64,000 nucleotides of DNA from CAYZQH01 sp050300015 (lineage in GTDB: Bacteria; Pseudomonadota; Gammaproteobacteria; Pseudomonadales; Cellvibrionaceae), in the NCBI GenBank assembly GCA_050300015.1, contig JBNKWZ010000024.1, positions 62,001 through 126,000 of the forward strand. Direction: 5' to 3'. Below are positions 45,618 through 53,721 of the stretch, one piece after another (the stretch's first letter is position 1; every line of letters begins with the position of its first letter). The position numbers and the translations under genes are program-made. A model generated the notes under the pieces. The model saw only the letters and a list, made by a program, of their open reading frames with translations. It made no database searches and had not been told where the DNA came from.

Positions 45618-48600
45618 ATGGCCAATGATCTATTGGGTGTTAGTGTAACGGGCCTACGACTGAGTCAAGCGGCCTTGAGCACGGTGGGGCACAATATTGC
45701 CAACGCCGACACGGAAGGTTATTCGCGGCAAAGAGTTCAAGCCGTCACCAATCCAGCAACGCTATACAGCGGTAGTTACATAGGTAACGGCGTTAATGTC
45801 GACAGTGTACAGCGCATTGTCAATAATTTTGTTATTGATCAATTGCGCACAGATAACACATTGCTGGCTGACCTTGACGTTTACTTCGAGCATGTGGAGC
45901 AACTCGACAATCTTTTGTCTGATCAGTCTACGGGTTTATCCGGTAGTTTAAACTCCTTTTTTGCCGCCATGCAAAACGGTGCGGACGACCCCACTTCCAT
46001 TCCGGCAAGACAGTTAATTATCAGCGAAGCCGACAATTTGGCAGATCGCTTCAATTCCATTTACGGCCGGTTAACCACTATTGAAGAAAGTGTGCGCGAT
46101 GGTATGAGTGTTGCGGTTTCTCACATCAATGCCCTGGCCACCAATATCGCTCAATTGAACGTCAAAATATCGGATGCCTATAGTGTAGGGAATTCGGCAT
46201 CGCCCAACGATCTGTTGGATCAACGTGAGCAAGCGCTAAAAGAGTTGGCGTCTCTGGTGCCTGTTCAAGTGTTCGACCAGGGTAGGGGGCAGTTGAATGT
46301 GGTGATTGGCACGGGTCAGTCGTTGATCATTGGTCCAGAAGCGCGTCAACTATCCTTGGTTCCTAGCCCTGGTGATCCATCGCAGTTAGATGTGCAATAT
46401 AACAGCGGCGGTCAGGTACAAAGCATTACAGATTCTCTCACCGGAGGTGAACTGGGTGGGCTGATTCGGTTTAGAAATTCGATATTGGACGAGGTGTATA
46501 ATTCCCTCGGACGAGTGGGCGTGGTGATGGCTGACACGTTCAATAAATTTCATAGCCAAGGTGTTAACCTTGAAAATGAATTTGGCGGCAATTTTTTCTA
46601 CGATATTAACGACGAAAGTGTGGCTCAAAACCGCGTGATTGCCAACGCTAACAATGAGAGCTCAGATAATCAAGTGCTCGCGCTGTATATTCGCGACAGC
46701 GCGCAACTGTCCAACAGTGATTACAGCGTTAAAATTGAGGGCGGCGGATCCTATCGGATTACCCGAGAAGAAGATGGCGTGGATGTGGCAAAAGGCTTGA
46801 TGCCCGGCCAATACCCTTACTCGGTCACCTTTGATGGAATGGAGCTGGTGTTTGAGCAGGGTAGTTTTGAGCCGGGTGACAGCTTTATGTTACAACCGGT
46901 GAAATCTGGCGCCCAAGAGTTTTCTACAGCAGTGACCAACGCAGAAGACATTGCTTTTGCCAGCCCGCTACTCACCGATGCCTCCCTCGGCAACTTGGGT
47001 ACAGGGGTGATATCTGACGGCGAGGTACTCTCATTAAATGATAGTGATGGCAACCCATTACCTCTGTTTGCCAATGCCGGTGAAATGAACCCACCTTTAA
47101 TCGTCGTCTTTAACAGCCCCACCTCATACGACGTGCTCGACAACTCTGACCCAGGCAACCCTGTACAGCTAAACCCGCCGATCAGAGACCAACGCTTTGT
47201 ACCGGGTGTTTCTAATTTGTTGTTTAACTCAGAGGTCGGCGCCACCATGGTGAGCACCGCAGGTGATATGGTTGGTCTGCCGGATGGTCGACGCCAAGTG
47301 ACTCAAGCGGCGTTGTATCCCGCCAATACTGACACCAATTTTGCCGTGACAGATTTTAGCGGAGCCAATCAGTTCAGCTTTGATGTGACGGTTAACGATA
47401 CCATCAATGGTGCGAGCGACGGTATTTATAATGTGGTGATCAACGGTGCTGCGATTACGGACAACGATGCTCTGGTCTCGGCTATTAATGCACAGCTCGG
47501 TGGGACCGATGTGGAAGCCTTTATTACTGGGGAGGGCGGAGGAGCGCAATTGGCGTTTCGGTTGACTACGGCAGGCTATGGCAATATCGATTTGGCATAC
47601 TCGGCACCAGCGGCGAACCAAGCCTTGGCCAGTAATCTTACAGGTATTGATTTTAATTTTAGTTATTCGACTGATGGCAACGCGGACGGTGTAGAAGGCA
47701 ATGGCCTTTTAACCAATGGCTACCCTGCAGAAGCGGTCGTCATCACTCGTGCACCGGCATCCCCTGGTTTGCAGCCCACGCAAACCCGATTGTTTACCAC
47801 CATGAATGCCTCTGCAAAAGAAACCGCCAGTATGCTAGGTAACTTGCCTGGCGTGGAAGCCAACGCATTTAATTATGTGGAGCTATCTGATTTACAGATA
47901 AGCCACGCAGAGCCGCTACAAATTGTGCTGAATGGTGAAGACCTAATTAATTATTCAGTAGGGACTACCGGTACTTATAATGCCTTGGGTCCCGATGTGC
48001 CAGACCCGGCATCTCAGCCTGATGCCTTTTACCAATATCTTGCCACGCAAATTAATGACAATTCAAACCTCGGTCGAGCGGGTATCTATGCTGTCGCCGG
48101 GTTCGATGAGTTCACAGGCGCTCGAGAGCTGCGTATTTTTTCTTCTGAGGGCGATGACTTGACTGTGGGTTTGACCGCTCAAGGTGGTGAAAGCATTGCC
48201 GTGAATGATGGCGAGCATGGTTCAGTACAGTTGGACGGCGCTGGCAATCAAGTGGCCTCCCAGATTGTAGTGGGCGGACGTATGGATATTACCTTGGCTG
48301 AAGGTGTATCGCTTTCCACTTTGCCGCCAGACAGTATGCTTTTTGGTGATACCCGTGTGGCCGATTTTACACAAAGCACCTATCTGGGTATTCAAGCCGC
48401 CATAAGTGGTGCGCCTGATACTGGGGATACCTTTACGCTTGATTTTAATCGAGATGCCGCTTCAGACAATCGCAACGCTTTGCTGCTGGCAGGGTTGCAG
48501 TCAGCCAAAACCATGGGGGGTGGTTCGGCAAGTTTCGGTCAAAGTTACGGCACCTTGGTGGAAACCGCCGGTATAGAAACCAATGCCGTTAAAATTAATC

Positions 48601-48776
48601 GAGATGCGGCGGAAGAAGTCCTGCGCCAAACCGAAGCCTTACACAACTCCGTTTCGGGTGTGAACTTGGATGAAGAGGCTGCCGATCTTATTCGCTTTGA
48701 ACATCTGTTTTCTGCTAATGCTCAAGTTATCTCAGTGGCGCGAGATATCTTTGATCGCCTGATCAGTTCTTTTTAG
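45618..48776 (+). CDS. flgK: Hook-filament junction protein FlgK, very large form
   Basis: 1052 residues, roughly double the usual 450-650. The N-terminal part is standard (GVSVTGLRLSQAALSTVGHNIANADTEGYSRQ), as are LRTDNTLLADLDVYFEHVEQLDNLLSD and the C-terminus (VSGVNLDEEAADLIRFEHLFSANAQVISVARDIFDRLI). About 500 inserted residues are beta-rich. The region about 700-905 resembles the FlgE insert (NGYPAEAV, SSEGDDLTVGL, IVVGGRMDITLAEG). It starts 8 bases after flgJ. Confidence 0.95.
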   Translation: MANDLLGVSVTGLRLSQAALSTVGHNIANADTEGYSRQRVQAVTNPATLYSGSYIGNGVNVDSVQRIVNNFVIDQLRTDNTLLADLDVYFEHVEQLDNLLSDQSTGLSGSLNSFFAAMQNGADDPTSIPARQLIISEADNLADRFNSIYGRLTTIEESVRDGMSVAVSHINALATNIAQLNVKISDAYSVGNSASPNDLLDQREQALKELASLVPVQVFDQGRGQLNVVIGTGQSLIIGPEARQLSLVPSPGDPSQLDVQYNSGGQVQSITDSLTGGELGGLIRFRNSILDEVYNSLGRVGVVMADTFNKFHSQGVNLENEFGGNFFYDINDESVAQNRVIANANNESSDNQVLALYIRDSAQLSNSDYSVKIEGGGSYRITREEDGVDVAKGLMPGQYPYSVTFDGMELVFEQGSFEPGDSFMLQPVKSGAQEFSTAVTNAEDIAFASPLLTDASLGNLGTGVISDGEVLSLNDSDGNPLPLFANAGEMNPPLIVVFNSPTSYDVLDNSDPGNPVQLNPPIRDQRFVPGVSNLLFNSEVGATMVSTAGDMVGLPDGRRQVTQAALYPANTDTNFAVTDFSGANQFSFDVTVNDTINGASDGIYNVVINGAAITDNDALVSAINAQLGGTDVEAFITGEGGGAQLAFRLTTAGYGNIDLAYSAPAANQALASNLTGIDFNFSYSTDGNADGVEGNGLLTNGYPAEAVVITRAPASPGLQPTQTRLFTTMNASAKETASMLGNLPGVEANAFNYVELSDLQISHAEPLQIVLNGEDLINYSVGTTGTYNALGPDVPDPASQPDAFYQYLATQINDNSNLGRAGIYAVAGFDEFTGARELRIFSSEGDDLTVGLTAQGGESIAVNDGEHGSVQLDGAGNQVASQIVVGGRMDITLAEGVSLSTLPPDSMLFGDTRVADFTQSTYLGIQAAISGAPDTGDTFTLDFNRDAASDNRNALLLAGLQSAKTMGGGSASFGQSYGTLVETAGIETNAVKINRDAAEEVLRQTEALHNSVSGVNLDEEAADLIRFEHLFSANAQVISVARDIFDRLISSF

Positions 48777-48785
48777 GGTGATGTT

Positions 48786-50384
48786 ATGAGAATTTCTTCT
48801 TTACAAATATTTAATATCGCCAATCAAAGTATGGCGGATGTTAATCGTGAAATGGTCAAGACCCAGCAGCAGATGTCCACAGGGAAACGTGTGTTAACGC
48901 CTGCTGACGACCCTGTGGCTGCCACCAAAATATTGGCCATTACCGATGAACTTGCTGCGGTTGACCAGTATAAAAAAAATATTGATATTGCGGAGAATAA
49001 CCTTTCGTTAGAAGAATCGATTCTAGGGGGGGTGAACAACGTGATTCAGCGCATGCAAGAGCTTGCCGTAGCGGCCGGTAACACCGCTTCACTGTCGGCC
49101 AACGAATATCGCGCCATGGCCAGCGAGGTAGAGGAACGTCTGGATGAATTACAAAATTTGCTCAATACCCGTAACGCCAGTGGTGACTATATTTTTGGCG
49201 GTTTTAAAAGTCGCGTCCCGCCCTTTGACGGGGATATCTTAAGCGGCTTTCGTTATGCGGGTGATGATGGTCAGCAGCGTATTCAAATATCTAACAATAC
49301 TAAGGTGGAATCGACTGATTCCGGTAAAGCTTTGTTTATGGATATTCAAAGTGACAGCAGAACCATAACAACCTCTGCAAGTTCTGGAAATCGTGCCAGT
49401 CCGCCGGCGTCGATTAATATTGGCGAAGTCATTGACCAAGATGCCTATGATGAGTTTTACCCTGAGGATATGGTGATCACCTTTAATTCGGATGCCAATT
49501 TAACTCCTCCGGGGAAAAATTTTACGATCACAGAGCGTTCCACTGGACGTATTATCCAGCAAAATGTGGCCTATACCGGTGGAGAGTCCATTGAAGTCAA
49601 CGGCGTGCGGGTTAGAATTACCGGTGCGCCTTTGTCGGGAACTTCTGCGGCAGAGGCATCACTCAGTTTTGGTCAAAGCGCCCCCACAGGTACCTATGAT
49701 TTTAGTGGCGGAAATGCCGAGACTTTTACGTTAACGGTGGGTAAGCATACCGAGACCCTAGTATTGGATGTCAACGTCACCAATATCAATGATTTGGCCA
49801 ATGTTTTAAACGATACCGTCAATGGCAATGCAGAAAAATTGGCAAGACTTGGCATCACGGCAACCAATCAAGGCCTCTCATTGCCAGCGGGCGCGAATTT
49901 TACTATCGCCAGCGGTACGGCTAATATTGATTCTGTGATGGGATTTTCCACAGCGGTGGCAACCACCACCACCGATGGGATGCGTGCGCAACCCGGGGAC
50001 CGATTTTTTATTGAGTCCACTGAGCGTCAAGATGTGCTTACCACCTTGGGGCGGTTTCGAGAAGCTATGGTCAATTATGAAGGCGGGCCTGAGGGTAAGG
50101 CGGTTATTGCCGATGTGGTGGCTTCCACCCTTAGCAATTTATCCAATGCTCAGACGAGTGTTTTAGATGTGGTATCGAGAATTGGTGCACGTATTAATAC
50201 CCTCGACAGTACCCGAGAGCTGCATTTGGATACCGAGCTGGTCACCAATGAAATTCTGGCGGACCTTCGTGACGTGGATTACGCAGAGGCCGCCACGCGT
50301 TTATCTGCACAAACGCTTATCTTACAAGCTGCACAGCAAAGCTTTATTCGCGTGAGCCAGTTGAATTTGTTCTCGCGGTTGTAG
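48786..50384 (+). CDS. flgL: Hook-filament junction protein FlgL
   Basis: 532 residues, longer than the common 300-420. N-terminal flagellin-like motif: IFNIANQSMADVNREMVKTQQQMSTGKRVLTPADDPVAATKIL; C-terminal YAEAATRLSAQTLILQAAQQSFIRVSQLNLFSRL. The middle, between about 190 and 410, holds extra beta-rich sequence (GESIEVNGVRVRITGAPLSG and LSLPAGANFTIASG). A GGGTGATGTT leader precedes the ATG. Confidence 0.94.
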   Translation: MRISSLQIFNIANQSMADVNREMVKTQQQMSTGKRVLTPADDPVAATKILAITDELAAVDQYKKNIDIAENNLSLEESILGGVNNVIQRMQELAVAAGNTASLSANEYRAMASEVEERLDELQNLLNTRNASGDYIFGGFKSRVPPFDGDILSGFRYAGDDGQQRIQISNNTKVESTDSGKALFMDIQSDSRTITTSASSGNRASPPASINIGEVIDQDAYDEFYPEDMVITFNSDANLTPPGKNFTITERSTGRIIQQNVAYTGGESIEVNGVRVRITGAPLSGTSAAEASLSFGQSAPTGTYDFSGGNAETFTLTVGKHTETLVLDVNVTNINDLANVLNDTVNGNAEKLARLGITATNQGLSLPAGANFTIASGTANIDSVMGFSTAVATTTTDGMRAQPGDRFFIESTERQDVLTTLGRFREAMVNYEGGPEGKAVIADVVASTLSNLSNAQTSVLDVVSRIGARINTLDSTRELHLDTELVTNEILADLRDVDYAEAATRLSAQTLILQAAQQSFIRVSQLNLFSRL

Positions 50385-50834
50385 TTTTATATCGTGGTAT
50401 TGCTCGTTATATCCGCAAGAAGCCAATTTAATATACCCGCTATAGGCTTGTATTTTTACTAAGGTATATAGGCTTCATTTTAGATCTATTGAACACATTA
50501 GCTTCTTGATCGCGGGGGCGAGACCCTACTTTCAAAGACTCCTAACAATAACCCCCAATACAAACCAAAAAGCCCATTAAACCCAAATATCAACAGTCCA
50601 AAACTAGAACCAAAAATCAAAAGCAAAGCGGCAATGCTTGAAATACAAAAGAGAAAATCCTTGCCGCTTTTAAATGTTGCCAAACTCAAAAAGCTGTAAA
50701 AACACCAAAAAAACCTTGTAAATCAAGCGATTTTAAACTTGGCATAGCCATTGCTAAAACCTCTGTAACTGAAATTCTATTGGCCTTAGGCCACTGGCTT
50801 TTGAAGCCGATGTTTTGTTAACAGGAGAATGGTT
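50385..50834. other. AT-rich intergenic region before the first flagellin
   Basis: 450 bases. A minus-strand frame at 50498-50689 would encode a 63-residue peptide with two hydrophobic segments (FLFCISSIAALLLIFG, LFGLYWGLLLGVF) from a weak TTG start. A small membrane protein is possible but unproven. A sigma-54 promoter lies at 50740-50754. Confidence 0.4.
50740..50754 (+). promoter_or_regulatory. Sigma-54 promoter of the first flagellin gene
   Basis: TGGCATAGCCATTGC has exact -24/-12 spacing and is nearly identical to the flgB promoter. It lies 81 bases before the ATG. No sigma-28 site was seen before this gene. Confidence 0.85.
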
Positions 50835-53324
50835 ATGCCTTTAGTCATTAATACCAATGTCGCAGCTTTGAATGCACAGCGGCAACTTGTGTCATCCGGC
50901 AATGATATGGCGGAGGCAATGGAGCGTTTATCTTCGGGTAAACGTATTAATACCGCTGCGGACGATGCTGCCGGTTTGGCAATTTCCAATCGTCAAACAT
51001 CTCAAATTCGTGGTTTAACCCAGGCCATTCGAAATGCCAATGATGGCGTATCGTTAATTCAAACCGCTGAAGGTGCGTTGGATGAAACCACCAATATTTT
51101 GCAACGCATGCGTGAGCTGGCCATTCAAGCGGCGAACGGAATTTATTCCGATACGGATCGCGCCACTTTGGATGCAGAATTCCAACAATTATTACAAGAG
51201 TTGGATCGTATCGCAGAGACCACCAGTTTCAATGGACAAAAATTATTAGATGGCAGTTTGGGGGATGTGGATTTGCAGGTGGGCGCCGAAGCCAATCAAA
51301 CCATTGATTTTAGCATTGCCACCATGAGTACGCGTGAGTTGGGCTTAGGCACAACATCGTCGGATTTATCGGGAACTCGCACGGCTGATTTACTGGCTTT
51401 GGATGCTGTCATTAGTACGCCAGTCACAATCGGTGATAGCGATGTTCTGATTAATAATCAGTCCATCGGGGCGTTTGATGGCAATACCGATACCTTCCAA
51501 GACCTTATCGACAATATCAATGAAAACGTCAATGGTGTTACGGCATCTGGTTACAACATTGCTGAAGCCGGCACGGTGGGCACGGGTGCTATTGCGACGG
51601 GTGAATCTTTGGTCATTTCCATTTTTGATGTGGATGGCGCTGCCAGTGCGCGAACAGATTTTACCTTTACTGCATCCAACAGCTTGGATGAATTGGTTAG
51701 TGCTATTAACAATAAAACCGGCAGTTTACTTACGGCATCAACCAGTGAGTCGGGTCGGTTGGTATTAAGCAACGATACAGGCGCCGCGTTTGCACTGAGT
51801 TTCGACAATAACGGTGGCTCTGCAACGCTGGCAGATGTGATGGGCTTTACCGATACCAGTGTGACGGACCAGGGCGGTATCAATTCGGCGAATGCGCAAT
51901 TTATTGCCGCCTCAGATGACGCTGCATTATTTACAGGGTCCATTGGTTTGGCTTCGGATGATGGTGGAGAGATTTCCGTCTCTGCGGGCCCAGAAGGAAC
52001 CTCCGCCGATTTGTTTAACTTAGGTTTTCAAGCCGCTGGAGCTGATGGCACAGTCACAGGTGTTGCCAATGGCGCGACGGTACCTGGGGGAACGGTCGAT
52101 TTCTCCGAGGGTTTGGAAACCGGCGATTTAACCATTAATGGTGTTGTGATTGAAGCCACGGAAACGGATAGTCTGCAAGGCGTGATTGATACCATCAATA
52201 ACGCCACGCCCGATACCAATGTGGTGGCAACTTCCAAAGCCAAGGAGGCATTTAACGAAAATACCGATGTGGCAGCAACGGAATTGGTGGCCAATAACCC
52301 AGCCGGTTATACCTTCCTTGCTACAGATACTATTACCATCAATGGTGTGGAGACAGCGGCCTATGGTGGCTCTGGCGCCGCCTCGGATGTGGCCAATGCC
52401 ATCAACTTGATATCTGACGATACCGGTGTATCGGCCTTTGTGGATGACAATGATGCCCTGCATCTGTTTAGCACAGGCCCCATTATTATTGCTGCGGGTA
52501 CTGGTGGTGTAATAGGTGACTTCGGTGACCTTGAAGACGCCTTTACTGCTGCGACCAATGTGGCTGCTGCAGCGGTGCAAGCCGATGATCTTGCCAATAT
52601 CAGCGCAAATTCGGACATTGTTATTAACGGACAATCCATTGCTCTAACCAATTTGGGGGACCTTAGCCAAGTAGTATTGGATATCAATGGCAGTGAGGCG
52701 CAAACTGGAGTGCATGCAGAGATTGACGACAACGGTGAGCTCTCTCTGACATCGACTTCAAATATTACTGTGCAATTGGGTGTGTCTAGAACGGCGATGA
52801 CGGCGGCGCATGCGCTTGGCATTAACGATTTGATCACTGACACCGATGCAGATGGCGCGCTTGAAGCCACAGCCTTTACCATCGGTGCCGGTATAGAATT
52901 GACTTCTATCAATGGCACAACGATTTCTATCGATGGTAACGCCTCAGCGCAAACCGCCACGGGCTTGATTAGTCAGAATACGGAACTTTCCAGTGTCGTC
53001 ACGGGTTCTGCCATATCGAATGCCAGTATCGCCACTGCAGCTGGCGCGCAAGCCGCTATTACCCCGATCGATAACGCCCTAGAGACCATTAACGAAATTC
53101 GCTCGGAACTGGGTGCCATTAACAATCGGTTGGAGTTCACCATGAGCAACTTGGCGAATATTTCTGAGAATACTGCCGCCGCGCGCTCGCGAATTGTGGA
53201 CGCGGACTTTGCGGCAGAAACGGCCAACCTCTCACGTGCGCAGGTACTGCAGCAAGCTTCACAAGCCATGTTGGCGCAAGCCAACGCGCAGCCACAACAG
53301 GTATTGCAATTGTTGCAAGGCTAA
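50835..53324 (+). CDS. fliC1: Flagellin 1, enlarged
   Basis: 829 residues, against 280-500 in most flagellins. ATG 50835 follows AGGAG by 7 bases and gives the usual MPLVINTNVAALNAQ. The conserved N-terminal D0/D1 (LSSGKRINTAADDAAGLAIS) and C-terminal D1/D0 (FAAETANLSRAQVLQQASQAMLAQANAQPQQVLQLLQG) flank a central domain with about four flagellin-IN motifs, near residues 202, 432, 500 and 594 (for example LTINGVVIEA, IVINGQSIAL). It is followed by a paralogue with the same motif order. Read from a sigma-54 promoter. Confidence 0.95.
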   Translation: MPLVINTNVAALNAQRQLVSSGNDMAEAMERLSSGKRINTAADDAAGLAISNRQTSQIRGLTQAIRNANDGVSLIQTAEGALDETTNILQRMRELAIQAANGIYSDTDRATLDAEFQQLLQELDRIAETTSFNGQKLLDGSLGDVDLQVGAEANQTIDFSIATMSTRELGLGTTSSDLSGTRTADLLALDAVISTPVTIGDSDVLINNQSIGAFDGNTDTFQDLIDNINENVNGVTASGYNIAEAGTVGTGAIATGESLVISIFDVDGAASARTDFTFTASNSLDELVSAINNKTGSLLTASTSESGRLVLSNDTGAAFALSFDNNGGSATLADVMGFTDTSVTDQGGINSANAQFIAASDDAALFTGSIGLASDDGGEISVSAGPEGTSADLFNLGFQAAGADGTVTGVANGATVPGGTVDFSEGLETGDLTINGVVIEATETDSLQGVIDTINNATPDTNVVATSKAKEAFNENTDVAATELVANNPAGYTFLATDTITINGVETAAYGGSGAASDVANAINLISDDTGVSAFVDDNDALHLFSTGPIIIAAGTGGVIGDFGDLEDAFTAATNVAAAAVQADDLANISANSDIVINGQSIALTNLGDLSQVVLDINGSEAQTGVHAEIDDNGELSLTSTSNITVQLGVSRTAMTAAHALGINDLITDTDADGALEATAFTIGAGIELTSINGTTISIDGNASAQTATGLISQNTELSSVVTGSAISNASIATAAGAQAAITPIDNALETINEIRSELGAINNRLEFTMSNLANISENTAAARSRIVDADFAAETANLSRAQVLQQASQAMLAQANAQPQQVLQLLQG

Positions 53325-53379
53325 CAGGTTACATTGCGGGCCACAGGCCCGCCACCCATTTTCTCTTCACTCCCTTCGT

Positions 53380-53407
53380 AACAAAGCGCAATTTATCGCG
53401 CTTTGTT
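53380..53407 (+). terminator. Hairpin(s) after flagellin 1
   Basis: AACAAAGCGC (53380-53389) pairs with GCGCTTTGTT (53398-53407). A second stem, GCGGGCC-ACA-GGCCCGC (53336-53352), lies just upstream, nearer the stop. T-runs are weak, so termination efficiency is uncertain. Confidence 0.6.
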
Positions 53408-53596
53408 ATGTCATTTGCGTTTTAACGCCTCATTGATCTAAGTAAAACACTTAAAGTTTGGCTGCCTCGCCAAATTTAAACCTACCTCTTTGGCGGTTGG
53501 TGAATAGTAACCTATTGATTATAAAAGCAATAATAGCTTATTTGGGGGCTCAGGCTGCGTCGAGCACTGCGGTGTTTGGGCAGAATGAATTAATAC

Positions 53597-53623
53597 TAAA
53601 GTTTGGGTTCAGATGGCCGAAAA
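53597..53623 (+). promoter_or_regulatory. Sigma-28 (FliA) promoter of the second flagellin gene
   Basis: TAAAGTTT, 11 bases, GCCGAAAA. This is a near-perfect FliA promoter about 100 bases before the ATG at 53722, so expression should wait for FlgM export. Confidence 0.88.
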
Positions 53624-53721
53624 CCTGGTTATGGGACGAATCGCGGTTAAGCGTCAGTCCGGTGTGAAAGCATGGCGGAAGTTTAGCCGCAACCAGTAAA
53701 CAAATTTGTAGGAGTCTGATC

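Larger units (their letters stand above)
53325..53721. other. Intergenic region between the two flagellin genes
   Basis: 397 bases with two hairpins after fliC1 and a sigma-28 promoter before fliC2. No gene is supported; short frames on both strands lack ribosome sites. Confidence 0.5.

Noticed and set aside
50498..50689. 63-residue hydrophobic minus-strand frame
   Set aside because: TTG start with weak ribosome site in AT-rich DNA; hydrophobicity may come from base composition.
53453..53480. TAAAGTTT near 53453 as a second sigma-28 promoter for flagellin 2
   Set aside because: The following GCC box is at the wrong distance (about 9 bases) and does not match GCCGATAA.
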